Source: Subdoligranulum variabile
Lineage (GTDB): Bacteria > Bacillota > Clostridia > Oscillospirales > Ruminococcaceae
Assembly (NCBI GenBank): GCA_004554775.1
Contig: SFKI01000018.1
Location: forward strand, 1-34,826
Reading direction: 5' to 3'
DNA length: 34,826 nt
A program made the position numbers and the translations under genes. The notes below the pieces were generated by a model. The model saw only the letters and a list, made by a program, of their open reading frames with translations, searched no databases and had not been told where the DNA came from. Positions 1 to 7,583 of this stretch are shown here, piece by piece. Position 1 is the stretch's first letter; the number at the start of each line of letters is the position of its first letter.

Positions 1-1
1 T

Positions 2-745
2 GACGGCATGGTGACCGCGAAAGAAAAGTCCATCCTCGGCCGCTGCACCGAGCAGGTGTACCTGCCCTACATTCGCAACGGCTATAAAGGCACACCGCCC
101 ACGCTGCAGGACTTTTACCGTCTGCTCCAGATGCAACCGGAACCCGAAGCGCAGGGGCTGGCGCTTTCGTCCGAGTTGTTCATTACCGGCACACTGAACA
201 CCTTTGCCCGGCACACCAATGTGGACACACAGGCGCGGATCATCGCCTACGACATCCGCGAATTGGGTGAACAGCTTATGCCGCTGGGTATGCTGGTGAC
301 GCTGGATGCGATTTACAACCGCGTGATTCAGAACTGGAAAAAGGGGCGCAGAACGTGGATTTTCTGCGATGAGTTTTACATTTTGTTCCGCTATGAGTAC
401 AGCGCCAATTTCTTCTACAAACTGTGGAAACGCATCCGCAAGTACAACGGACTTGTGACCGGGCTGACGCAGAATGTGGACGAACTGCTGCGCTCCGACA
501 CCGCCCGCCTGATGCTGGCAAACTCGGAGTTTCTGGTGATGCTGAACCAGAGCGCCACCGACCGCGCGGAACTGGCGAAGCTGCTGAACATTTCCGACAA
601 CCAGCTTGGCTATGTCACCAACGTTCCTGCAGGCTGTGGACTGATTCGCTGCGCGGGAAATATCGTGCCTTTTACAAATTCTTTTCCCCGAAACACTAAG
701 CTATATAAATTGATGTCGACTAACCCGTCCGAGAGGAAGGAGTAA
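2..745 (+). CDS. VirB4-like conjugation ATPase, C-terminal part (cut by window edge)
   Basis: The frame is open to the left edge, so only about the last 247 residues are present and the ATG at 8 is not the real start. The fragment carries a Walker B-like strand (WIFCDEFY, about residues 117-124) followed by the LTQNVDELL and LANSEFLVMLNQ stretches typical of VirB4/TraE ATPases of Firmicutes integrative conjugative elements. In that family the protein powers type IV secretion of relaxosome DNA at the inner face of the membrane. The Walker A half lies outside the window. The stop is followed after 4 bases by another ATG (750) that opens only a 26-codon frame, so the downstream ICE gene has been lost and replaced by unrelated DNA. 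This resembles the CD1110-type VirB4 of C. difficile-like ICEs, a name recalled rather than searched. Confidence 0.9.
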   Translation, partial: DGMVTAKEKSILGRCTEQVYLPYIRNGYKGTPPTLQDFYRLLQMQPEPEAQGLALSSELFITGTLNTFARHTNVDTQARIIAYDIRELGEQLMPLGMLVTLDAIYNRVIQNWKKGRRTWIFCDEFYILFRYEYSANFFYKLWKRIRKYNGLVTGLTQNVDELLRSDTARLMLANSEFLVMLNQSATDRAELAKLLNISDNQLGYVTNVPAGCGLIRCAGNIVPFTNSFPRNTKLYKLMSTNPSERKE

Positions 746-749
746 AGCC

Positions 750-830
750 ATGCAATATAAAAATAAAGGACCGCCGAAGCGATCCTCAGGGGTGCTACAA
801 ACTGGAAGTTGTCATATTCCCATCACATAG
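750..830 (+). pseudogene. Stub of the ICE gene that followed virB4
   Basis: An ATG sits 4 bases after the virB4 stop, as expected for the next gene of a tight conjugation operon. It opens with MQYKNKGPPKR, a Lys/Pro-rich start like those of ICE proteins, but stops after 26 codons. It runs into sequence antisense to a GNAT remnant, so a rearrangement junction probably lies between about 770 and 812. Too short to identify further. Confidence 0.4.
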
Positions 831-940
831 ATTTGGCAGGAATTCCATTTGTCCCATAATGTAGGAAATACTTCAAACTCCTTAAAACCAATAGAAATGT
901 AAAACCGATTTGTATCGTCATAGGATTTATATTTCCCCAT
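812..940 (-). pseudogene. C-terminal remnant of a GNAT N-acetyltransferase
   Basis: Reading the minus strand from an ATG at 940 gives 42 residues ending in FEVFPTLWDKWNSCQIYVM before a stop at 812-814. The FYISIGFKEFEVF and PTLWDKWNSCQIYVM stretches match the last strands of GNAT-fold acetyltransferases common in clostridial genomes (family recognised from memory). The acetyl-CoA binding R/QxxGxG/A motif that should lie upstream is absent, so this is a decayed tail and not an active enzyme. It lies between the ICE virB4 fragment and lacI, and marks the left boundary of the sugar locus. Confidence 0.6.
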
Positions 941-978
941 TTGAACAGTTTTTGAACAGCATCGGGGGATTTTTGCTT

Positions 979-1959
979 TCATTCGCGGAATTCTCCGGAG
1001 GCAATCAGCTCCTTGACGGTCACGGGCATGTCCGGGTCGGAAAGGCGCTTGAGCATCAGGCGGGCGGCCTCGCGCCCCATACGCTGGGTGGGCTGCTTGA
1101 CGACATAGGCGTTGTGCAGCAGCACGTAGGGCTTGATCGTATCCTGAAACGCGAGCAGCTGGATGTCCTTGCCCACCGTCAGGTGGTTGGCAAGCATGTA
1201 GTTCAGCGTGCCGATGGTCGTGTAGTTGTTGGGTGCCACGACGGCATCGTAGCCCTGCTGGATGATCTTGTTTAGGTACGTATCGAGCGTCTGGTTCGTG
1301 ATGTCCACCAGCGGGAAGAGGTGGGGCTCCAGCCCGTGCTCCTCCATGACGGCCTGATAGAGCATGCGGCGCTCGACACTGGTTGAGATGTACGCATGTA
1401 CGTCGAAAAATGCGATCTTCTTGAAGCCGCGCTCAATGCACTGCAGCAAGCCCTGCTCCAAGGCGTCGTCGGTGTTGACGCGCACGATGTCGCTGGTACA
1501 GCCCACGGGGGAGCGGTCAAGGCAGACCACCGGCAGGCTGCCGTGCAGTACGTCCTCGACGCATTTGTACTTTTTCATCGTGCTGGCCAGCAGGATGCCG
1601 TCCACCGCGCCGCCGGACAGATAGTTCAAGCAGGCTTTTTCGCGCTGGGGGTCTTCGTGGGTGTTCATGATGAGCAGGCGGAAGTCCTGCTCACTGAGCA
1701 CCTGCTCGCACTCCTCGATGATGGTGGAGAAAAATTCATCGCGGATGTTGGGCACCACGAAGCCGATGAGCATCTTTTTGCCGGTTTTCAGCACGCGGGC
1801 GGTGATATTGGGGTTATAATTCAGCTCCTGAATGCTTTGCAGGACGCGCTCGCGGGTGTCCGACTTCACGAAGCGGGTGCCGTTCAGCACATGGCTGACA
1901 GTGGCTGTGGAGACCCCGGCGTGCAGGGCTACATCGCGGATGGTGGATTTGATGGGCAT
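979..1959 (-). CDS. LacI-family transcriptional repressor
   Basis: A 326-residue protein of normal LacI/GalR length. Residues 6-27 (TIRDVALHAGVSTATVSHVLNG) form the N-terminal helix-turn-helix, followed by the hinge helix region (YNPNITARVLKTGKK). A periplasmic-binding-protein-like effector domain fills the rest (for example LIGFVVPNIRDEFFSTII, GGAVDGILLAST, VVAPNNYTTIGTL). Such proteins bind palindromic operators with a central CG and are released or tightened by a sugar ligand. The gene lies 69 bp downstream of an esterase on the same strand but has its own promoter overlapping the esterase stop. The likely target is the 24-bp palindrome at 3902-3925, ahead of the divergent sugar-transport operon. 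The ligand cannot be read from sequence. Confidence 0.93.
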   Translation of the reverse strand: MPIKSTIRDVALHAGVSTATVSHVLNGTRFVKSDTRERVLQSIQELNYNPNITARVLKTGKKMLIGFVVPNIRDEFFSTIIEECEQVLSEQDFRLLIMNTHEDPQREKACLNYLSGGAVDGILLASTMKKYKCVEDVLHGSLPVVCLDRSPVGCTSDIVRVNTDDALEQGLLQCIERGFKKIAFFDVHAYISTSVERRMLYQAVMEEHGLEPHLFPLVDITNQTLDTYLNKIIQQGYDAVVAPNNYTTIGTLNYMLANHLTVGKDIQLLAFQDTIKPYVLLHNAYVVKQPTQRMGREAARLMLKRLSDPDMPVTVKELIASGEFRE

Positions 1960-2003
1960 AGTGTCACACTTTTCAACTCACAGAGTAAATTCCAAACGTT
2001 ACC

Positions 2004-2032
2004 AGTATAGCGATAAAAACGCGATTCGTCAA
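2004..2032 (-). promoter_or_regulatory. Promoter of the lacI-type gene
   Basis: On the minus strand TTGACG (2032-2027), a 17-bp spacer and TATACT (2009-2004) make a near-consensus sigma-A promoter about 45 bases from the repressor start. The -35 box overlaps the stop codon of the upstream esterase (2029-2031), so the repressor can be transcribed independently. A short AACGTT core (1996-2001) directly after the -10 could be an autoregulatory half-operator; that is inference. Confidence 0.75.
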
Positions 2033-2883
2033 TCAAACTTTGTTGAACCGGTCTTGGTAACATGGCCGCTGCTGATGCCGGGACGGCACGGTGCGATGGG
2101 CAGCCAGTCCATCGCCTTGCAGATGTAGGTATCCCAGAAGTCCCACTCGTGGGCACCGGGGCCGATCTCGAAGGTATGGGGGATGTTCAGCGCGGTCAGC
2201 TGGTCGGCAAATTTCTGGTTGGCGGGCAGCAGGCCGTCCTCGTCGCCGCAGGCAATGTACATCTTGGGAAAGTCGGCCTTCTCGGCGGCCAGCTTATTCA
2301 CGAGCCACGCGGGGTTCTTGTCGCTCTCGACGACCTTGTCCAGATCGCCGAAGCATTCCTCGGCGAAGGAGCGCTTCTGCATGAAAACATCGGTGTCGTT
2401 GGTGCGGCTGGCGATGCCGTCGACCTCGATGGCGGCGGATAGCGAGACGATCGCGCCGAAGGTATCGTGGTATTTCAGGCCGTTGCGCAGCGCGCCGTAG
2501 CCGCCCATCGACAGGCCGCCGATGAAGGTATCCTTGCGCTCGCGGGAGAGGGGGAACATGCGGCGAGTCAACTCGACAAGCTCCTCACCGACAAACTGGC
2601 CGTAATTCTGGCTGGCGCCGGGGCGGTCAAGGTAGAACGAGTTGTCGCCGGACGGCATGACGACGCAGAGGTCGTGGTCAGTGGCGTAGCGCTCCAGACG
2701 GGTGCCGGACACCCAGTCCATTGTGCTGCCGATGACGCCGTGCAGCAGGTAGAGTGTGGGGAACTTCTTCTCCGGCGGCAGGGGGTCGTTGAAGTCCGAC
2801 ATTTTGTCGGCGGGCAGCACGACCGTGACGGGCACGGTACGCATCAAACTGCGGGAAAGAATCGACATTTGGATAAGAGCCAT
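2029..2883 (-). CDS. Putative esterase (esterase D / tributyrin-esterase-like alpha/beta hydrolase)
   Basis: The start at 2883 is chosen because AAGGAGG lies at the right distance upstream; a longer frame to 2946 has no such site. The 284-residue product shows the alpha/beta-hydrolase pattern: the oxyanion region YLLHGVIGSTMDW (about 46-57), the nucleophile elbow GLSMGG with Ser125, a candidate Asp214/Asp216 in ACGDEDGLL, and His245 in PGAHEWDFW. There is no signal peptide, so it should act in the cytoplasm. It is paralogous to the two esterases in the opposite operon (8247-9882), sharing LLHG, GLSMGGYGA and HxWDxWD. Substrate unknown; an acetyl, feruloyl or other acyl ester on an imported sugar is a reasonable guess. 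The last about 20 residues look like a non-conserved tail. Confidence 0.88.
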   Translation of the reverse strand: MALIQMSILSRSLMRTVPVTVVLPADKMSDFNDPLPPEKKFPTLYLLHGVIGSTMDWVSGTRLERYATDHDLCVVMPSGDNSFYLDRPGASQNYGQFVGEELVELTRRMFPLSRERKDTFIGGLSMGGYGALRNGLKYHDTFGAIVSLSAAIEVDGIASRTNDTDVFMQKRSFAEECFGDLDKVVESDKNPAWLVNKLAAEKADFPKMYIACGDEDGLLPANQKFADQLTALNIPHTFEIGPGAHEWDFWDTYICKAMDWLPIAPCRPGISSGHVTKTGSTKFD

Positions 2884-2978
2884 GGTGGGGAACCTCCTTG
2901 TAAATATATGAATTAAATGGATTCTGAAAGAAAACTGTAGGGGCATGGGAAAAGTCCATACAAATAGGAAACGCTGTT

Positions 2979-3425
2979 TTACCTCTTTATCGCCTCCTTA
3001 TGCGCCTTCAGCCATTGCAGCAGCTCGTCGCCTGCGGCCATAAGGGCGTCGGGGGTTGGGTAGTTCAGCGTCTCGTCGACCTGCGCGTCGGCTTCGATCA
3101 GGGCGATGTACCGCGCCATCTCGATGCCGATGCGCCCCTGCAGCGAGCGGCGCAGCTTTTTGGCGGCGCGGATGCGCTTTTCTTCCACGGTGGCGGTATC
3201 GGGCTCGTCGCCCGGCTCGCGGATGCCGCCCTGATAGGCCTCGCGCCCGGTCAGGTAGCAGGTCATGCCCAGCTGCGCACCCTCCTGCGGCAGGATGGCA
3301 GCCAGCAGTTCGGTCAGCTTTTCGCGCTGTGCGTCGCCGTAGGGGCACGCCCAGCGGGCGTACTGCCGCGCCTCGGCCTGTTTCTGTTCTTTGGTGCGGA
3401 AGGTGAACCAATCGGTAAAGCCCAT
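2979..3425 (-). CDS. Conserved-looking hypothetical protein, 148 aa
   Basis: I do not recognise this family. The start at 3425 (MGFTDWFTF) is preferred over the track-length start at 3497 because AAAGGAAG precedes it by a normal distance. The protein is soluble and charged, mainly alpha-helical in appearance. It has three Cys/Tyr-containing stretches (ARWACPYGDAQREKL, LGMTCYLTGREAYQGG) and a basic helix EEKRIRAAKKLRRSLQGRIG. No signal peptide or membrane segment is visible. It lies 95 bp upstream of the esterase on the same strand, and both may be co-transcribed. Codon use is like the sugar locus, so it is probably a resident gene. Function unknown. Confidence 0.7.
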   Translation of the reverse strand: MGFTDWFTFRTKEQKQAEARQYARWACPYGDAQREKLTELLAAILPQEGAQLGMTCYLTGREAYQGGIREPGDEPDTATVEEKRIRAAKKLRRSLQGRIGIEMARYIALIEADAQVDETLNYPTPDALMAAGDELLQWLKAHKEAIKR

Positions 3426-3606
3426 AGCGGCACTTCCTTTGCTATAAAATAAACGATTAACTAAACCTATCTTAGCAAGCCCGACCGCGAAAATCAATTG
3501 TAAAAATAGACAGAGAATACCCCCGGAATTTTGCTATATTATCCAAAAATCAAATTTTTGTCCGATAAACCGCGAAAGTGCGGCGCGTCATGGGACGTTT
3601 TCCGTG

Positions 3607-3616
3607 GAAACGTTTC
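3607..3616. promoter_or_regulatory. Candidate LacI/cre-like palindrome
   Basis: GAAACGTTTC is a perfect 10-bp palindrome with a central CG, as in operators of the LacI/GalR family. The flanks only partly fit the CcpA consensus. It lies 245 bp upstream of the transport promoter, so a role as auxiliary operator or as a site for the minus-strand gene at 2979-3425 is only inference. Confidence 0.35.
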
Positions 3617-3739
3617 AACAAAAACTGCCCCAAAAGGGACATAAGAGGTTACAAATGATTACAGATTTAAACGGTTAACTTTTTGTCAAAGAAGTGCCGC
3701 GACAGGGGCGACCTCGGTCAAAACACGTAAAAGACCCCT

Positions 3740-3786
3740 GCACAGCCCTATTATAAAAGGAAATAATAGGGGAGCGGGGACTGTGC
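3740..3786. repeat. Interrupted 15-bp inverted repeat (strong hairpin)
   Basis: GCACAG (3740-3745) pairs with CTGTGC (3781-3786), and CCCTATTAT (3746-3754) pairs with ATAATAGGG (3763-3771). The loop is AAAAGGAA, with a 9-base one-sided bulge (3772-3780). No T-tract follows on the plus strand. It lies upstream of the transport promoter, so it is not part of that leader. It could be a dispersed intergenic palindrome or the end of an unseen small RNA. Confidence 0.6.
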
Positions 3787-3860
3787 GCCCCCAAGCGACA
3801 AAAACGCCTGTGTGGCAAATTGCTAAAAAAAACTGACATAACTTTGTAAAACTGTGACAA

Positions 3861-3889
3861 TTGACATCCCTATAGGGCGATGCTATACT
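3861..3889 (+). promoter_or_regulatory. Consensus sigma-A promoter of the sugar-transport operon
   Basis: A perfect TTGACA (3861-3866), a 17-bp spacer and TATACT (3884-3889). Transcription should start near 3896, just before the palindromic operator at 3902. Confidence 0.88.
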
Positions 3890-3901
3890 AGGGACAACAA
3901 G

Positions 3902-3925
3902 TTAACCGATTACGTAATCGGTTAA
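3902..3925. promoter_or_regulatory. 24-bp perfect palindromic operator for the LacI-family repressor
   Basis: The half-site TTAACCGATTAC is followed by its exact reverse complement, giving a perfect 24-bp palindrome centred on CG between 3913 and 3914. It begins about 6 bases after the predicted transcription start, the classic position for a repressor to block transcription. The divergent lacI-type gene 2 kb away is the obvious candidate regulator. No second full copy was seen in the window. Confidence 0.88.
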
Positions 3926-3961
3926 AGAAAGCGGAAACAAAAAGCAAAGGAGAAAACCACT

Positions 3962-4969
3962 ATGAAAAAGCAAATCCTGTCCGGCCTGCTCGCAGGCGCA
4001 ATGGTCGTGAGTCTGGCAGCCTGCGGCGGCTCCGCAAGCACCTCTACTGCCGATTCCACCCCCGCTGAGTCCACCGCGGACACCGCAGCCTCCACCGAGG
4101 TCGAGCCCACGGGCGACGGCGACCTCGTCTACGGCTACACCTGCATGCAGCTGACCAACCCGTTCCATGTTGCCATGCGCGATGAGCTGAAGAAGCTGAC
4201 TGAGGCCGACGGCAACACTCTGCTGGAGTTTGACGGCAACATGGATCAGCAGAAGCAGAACGACGCCATTGACGACATGATCGCACAGGGCATGAAGGTT
4301 CTGTTCCTGAACCCTGTCGATCAGGACGGCGTCCAGCCCGCTCTGGAAGCCTGCGCGGCCGCTGGCGTCAAGGTCATCACCATTGACTCCAACGTCGCCG
4401 ACACCAGCCTCATCGAGACCTACATCTCCTCCAACAACTATACCGCCGGTCTGCAGTGCGGCGAAGAGATCGTCAAGCTGTATCCGAACGGCTGCAACAT
4501 CGCCCTGATCGAGAACCCGCTGGCCGACTCCGTCGTGCAGCGCGTTGCCGGTCTGGAAGCCGCTATCGAAGGCACCAACTGCAAGATCGTTGACCGCAAG
4601 AGCATCGCAACGCTGGACGAGGTTCTGCCCGATGCGGAGGACATCCTGACTGCAAACGATGACCTGCAGGTCTTCTGGGGCTTGAACGACGACGTTTCCA
4701 TGACAATCCTTGGCACGGTTGAGTCCCGTGGCCGTCAGGACGAAATCAAGGTCATGTCCGTTGACGGTTCTCCCTCCGGCAAGACCAGCGTTCAGGAGGG
4801 TGGCCTGTACTGCACCGCCGCACAGAGCCCCGTTTCCATCGCGGACAAGGCTTATGAGTGCGCTACCAAGATCATGAACGGGGAGTCCGTGGATGCTACC
4901 TACTCTCTGGATACCACCCTCATCACCCCGGACAACGTTGCTGACAACGATCCCGCAAACTGGGGCTGA
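3962..4969 (+). CDS. Sugar ABC transporter substrate-binding lipoprotein (RbsB-like)
   Basis: A 335-residue extracytoplasmic binding protein. It starts with a lipoprotein signal (MKKQILSGLLAGAMVVSLAAC, lipidated Cys21) and a Ser/Thr/Ala-rich linker to about residue 50. Then comes a type I periplasmic-binding fold (YTCMQLTNPFHVAMRDELKK, MIAQGMKVLFLNPVDQDGV, GVKVITIDSN). This matches family 2 binding proteins that serve ribose/galactose/inositol-type importers. AAAGGAG precedes the ATG by a normal distance. It is the first gene of the operon and is followed by a hairpin (4989-5021) that should favour its transcript over the ATPase and permease. Induction is expected through the palindrome at 3902-3925. 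The exact sugar is not readable from sequence. Confidence 0.93.
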   Translation: MKKQILSGLLAGAMVVSLAACGGSASTSTADSTPAESTADTAASTEVEPTGDGDLVYGYTCMQLTNPFHVAMRDELKKLTEADGNTLLEFDGNMDQQKQNDAIDDMIAQGMKVLFLNPVDQDGVQPALEACAAAGVKVITIDSNVADTSLIETYISSNNYTAGLQCGEEIVKLYPNGCNIALIENPLADSVVQRVAGLEAAIEGTNCKIVDRKSIATLDEVLPDAEDILTANDDLQVFWGLNDDVSMTILGTVESRGRQDEIKVMSVDGSPSGKTSVQEGGLYCTAAQSPVSIADKAYECATKIMNGESVDATYSLDTTLITPDNVADNDPANWG

Positions 4970-4988
4970 TCCATTCGCTTGAGTGAAT

Positions 4989-5021
4989 AGGCCGCTGCAA
5001 AACAAGGCTTTGCAGCGGCCT
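4989..5021 (+). terminator. Intercistronic hairpin / attenuator after the binding-protein gene
   Basis: A 13-bp perfect stem, AGGCCGCTGCAAA (4989-5001) with TTTGCAGCGGCCT (5009-5021), has a 7-base loop and only a weak T-run (TTCTTG). This suits partial termination that leaves an excess of binding-protein mRNA. Confidence 0.75.
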
Positions 5022-5087
5022 TTCTTGTAGAAACTGTGCAGAAGATGACCGCAAGACGCGGCCAGCCATGCCAAAGGAGTTGAAATT

Positions 5088-6578
5088 ATGGCAGAAGAAA
5101 AGCTGCTCCTTCAGATGAAGGGGATCGATAAGAGCTTCCCCGGCGTGCACGCTTTGCAGAACATGCAGTTTGAGCTGCGCCGCGGCGAAGTCCATGCGCT
5201 TCTGGGCGAGAACGGTGCCGGTAAATCCACCTTGATTAAGGTGCTGGGCGGCATTTATCAGAAGGATGATGGCGAAATTTTCATCGACGGCCAGAAAGTC
5301 GAGATCAACAGCGTCGAGGACGCCCGCAAGGCAGGCGTCAGCATCATCCATCAGGAGCTGGTGCTCGTGCCGTGGCTGTCCATCGCCGAGAATATGTTCT
5401 TGGGCCGCGAGCCGAAAAACAAACTCGGCTTCGTGGATTTCGACAAGATGAACAGCGAGGCCAAGAAGTACCTTGTGGACTTCGGCCTTGACCTGAACCC
5501 CCTGACCCCCATTGCCGAGCTGAACATCGCCCAGCAGCAGATGGTCGAGATCGTCAAGGCTATCTCGTTCTCCTCCAACATCGTCGTCATGGACGAGCCC
5601 ACCAGCTCGCTGTCCGACAAGGAGGCCGAGGCACTGTTCGAGAGCATCCGCAAGCTGAAGGAGCGCGGCGTCGGCATCATCTACATCAGCCACCGCATGA
5701 GTGAGCTGGACATCATTGCCGACCGCGTCACCGTCCTGCGCGATGGCCAGTACGTCGACACGAAGGTCGTCAAGGAGACGAAGACCGACGACCTGATCGC
5801 ATTGATGGTCGGCCGCAGCATGACGAACTACTACACCCGCACCTACAACAGCTTCCCCGAAGTTGCCCTGAAGGTCAACGGTCTGACGACGGATCGCATC
5901 CACGACGTCAGCTTTGAGGCAAAGCGCGGCGAGATTCTGGGCTTCTCCGGCCTGATCGGCTGCGGCCGAAGCGAGACGATGGAAGCTATTTTCGGCCTTG
6001 ACAAGATCAAGAGCGGCAGTGTCGAACTGTACGGCAAGAAGATCAGCGGCCTGAAACCTGACCGTATTATTAAGGAAGGCGTCGGCTTCGTGCCGGAGGA
6101 TCGCCGCGGCGAGGGCATGTTCGGCATCATGGACATCAAGTTCAACGCCACGCTGAAGGTGCTGGACGAGTTCATCGGCAAGCTGCACGTCAACGGCAAG
6201 AAGGAGCGCGAAATCGCCCAGCACGGCATCGACTCGCTGAAGGTCAAAGCGCCCGGCATGTCGACGCCTATCGCCAGCCTGTCCGGCGGCAACCAGCAGA
6301 AGGTCATCATCGCCAGCTGGCTGGCCGCAGGCCCCAAGGTACTGATTGTGGACGAACCCACGCGCGGCATCGACGTCGGCGCGAAAGGCGAGATCTACGA
6401 GATCATGAACCGTCTTGCGGCGGAGGGCGTTACCATCCTGATGGTATCCTCTGACCTGCCGGAGGTGCTGAACATGAGCGACCGTATCGCCGTCATGTGC
6501 GAGGGCACCATCACCAAGATCCTCGATCGCACCGAAGCATCGCAGGAAGTTATTATGCAGTACGCGGTCTCAATGTAA
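5088..6578 (+). CDS. Sugar ABC transporter ATP-binding protein with two ABC domains (RbsA/MglA-like)
   Basis: A 496-residue fused ATPase, the usual length for RbsA/MglA/XylG proteins. The first domain has Walker A GENGAGKST (40-48), a degenerate signature LNIAQQQMVEIVKA and Walker B VVMDEPTSSL. The second domain has a degenerate P-loop GLIGCGRSE (about 290-298) but an intact LSGGNQQK signature (about 398-405) and Walker B VLIVDEPTRGID. This one-good, one-degenerate pattern is typical of the family. It couples ATP hydrolysis to uptake with the permease that follows 15 bp later. A ribosome site (AAAGGAG) lies before the ATG. Confidence 0.95.
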   Translation: MAEEKLLLQMKGIDKSFPGVHALQNMQFELRRGEVHALLGENGAGKSTLIKVLGGIYQKDDGEIFIDGQKVEINSVEDARKAGVSIIHQELVLVPWLSIAENMFLGREPKNKLGFVDFDKMNSEAKKYLVDFGLDLNPLTPIAELNIAQQQMVEIVKAISFSSNIVVMDEPTSSLSDKEAEALFESIRKLKERGVGIIYISHRMSELDIIADRVTVLRDGQYVDTKVVKETKTDDLIALMVGRSMTNYYTRTYNSFPEVALKVNGLTTDRIHDVSFEAKRGEILGFSGLIGCGRSETMEAIFGLDKIKSGSVELYGKKISGLKPDRIIKEGVGFVPEDRRGEGMFGIMDIKFNATLKVLDEFIGKLHVNGKKEREIAQHGIDSLKVKAPGMSTPIASLSGGNQQKVIIASWLAAGPKVLIVDEPTRGIDVGAKGEIYEIMNRLAAEGVTILMVSSDLPEVLNMSDRIAVMCEGTITKILDRTEASQEVIMQYAVSM

Positions 6579-6593
6579 AGGGAGGACACCGTA

Positions 6594-7577
6594 ATGAATA
6601 CTAAAATGTCTGTGACAGAAAAGCTGTTTGGCTCCACCAAAAGCTACATCAAACGCAACGCCGGTATCCTGATCGGCCTGCTCGCCCTCTGTGTGGTTAT
6701 CGCGATCCGCTCCGACAGCTTCCTGACTTATGATAACATCATGAACGTTCTGCGCCAGAGCGCCCAGAACATCTTCCTCGCCAGCGGCATGACGATGATT
6801 TTGATTGCGGGCGGCATTGACCTGAGTGTTGGCTCCGTCGTCGGCATCATCGGCGTTATGGTCGGCACCATGATCAATCAAGGCTTGCCGATTCCCGTTG
6901 CCATCATCATCTGCCTGATCGTTGGTGCTCTGATGGGTACTTTCAACGGCTTTATCCTGAGCCGCACCACGCTGCCCCCGTTCATCGTTACCTACGCTTT
7001 GATGACGATTCTTCGTGGTTCCACCTACGTTTACACCGGCGGCACGACCGTCCGTATCGACGACCGCAACTTCATCGCCGTTGGCACTGGCTACACGCTG
7101 GGTGTGCCCAACCCCGTCTGGTACATGACCATCATCCTGATCGTCGTCTACATCATCCTCAACCGCACCAAGCTCGGCCGCCACATCTACGCCATCGGCG
7201 GCAACCAGAAGGCTGCTGAGTTCAGCGGCATCGACGTCAAGAACGTCCGCCTCTTCGTCTACGTCTTCAGCGGCCTGATGGGCGCTGTTGCCGGTATCGT
7301 TCTGGCAGCCCGCAGCTATGCAGGTCAGCCCACCGCCGGCAACGGCGCTGAGATGGACGCCATCGAGGCCTGCGTACTGGGCGGCTGCTCCATGGCTGGC
7401 GGCTACGGCTTCATCGGCGGCACCATCATCGGCGCGCTGATCATCGCCATCATGAACAACGGCCTGAACCTGATGCGTATCGACAGCTACTGGCAGATGG
7501 TCGCGAAAGGCATCATCGTCCTGATCGCCGTCTACGTCGACTACGTGAAGAACCAGAAGAAGAACAAGAAGGGTTGA
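6594..7577 (+). CDS. Sugar ABC transporter permease (RbsC-like)
   Basis: A 327-residue, very hydrophobic membrane protein of the BPD-transp-2/RbsC family. It has the hallmark GIDLSVGSVVGIIGV segment (about residues 75-90) and the late loop YAIGGNQKAAEFSGIDVKNVR (about 199-219), which contacts the ATPase. About eight to ten membrane helices are visible by hydrophobicity. GGGAGG precedes the ATG and it starts 15 bases after the ATPase stop, so it is co-translated. Together with 3962-6578 it forms a complete importer. The family usually handles monosaccharides, which limits the likely size of the substrate. Confidence 0.94.
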   Translation: MNTKMSVTEKLFGSTKSYIKRNAGILIGLLALCVVIAIRSDSFLTYDNIMNVLRQSAQNIFLASGMTMILIAGGIDLSVGSVVGIIGVMVGTMINQGLPIPVAIIICLIVGALMGTFNGFILSRTTLPPFIVTYALMTILRGSTYVYTGGTTVRIDDRNFIAVGTGYTLGVPNPVWYMTIILIVVYIILNRTKLGRHIYAIGGNQKAAEFSGIDVKNVRLFVYVFSGLMGAVAGIVLAARSYAGQPTAGNGAEMDAIEACVLGGCSMAGGYGFIGGTIIGALIIAIMNNGLNLMRIDSYWQMVAKGIIVLIAVYVDYVKNQKKNKKG

Positions 7578-7583
7578 TGTATC

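Larger units (their letters stand above)
3426..3860. other. Intergenic region with palindromes, no gene
   Basis: This stretch between divergent genes has no convincing coding frame. It holds a 10-bp palindrome GAAACGTTTC (3607-3616) that resembles a LacI-family or CcpA-type site, an operator-like half CGGTTAA (3672-3678), and a long hairpin at 3740-3786. The transport promoter follows at 3861. A minus-strand 61-codon frame across 3675-3860 lacks a ribosome site and reads through the hairpin, so it is not called. Confidence 0.6.

Noticed and set aside
3607..3616. Firm CcpA cre site
   Set aside because: The core GAAACGTTTC is palindromic, but the flanking positions do not fit the cre consensus well. 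Kept only as a low-confidence palindrome.
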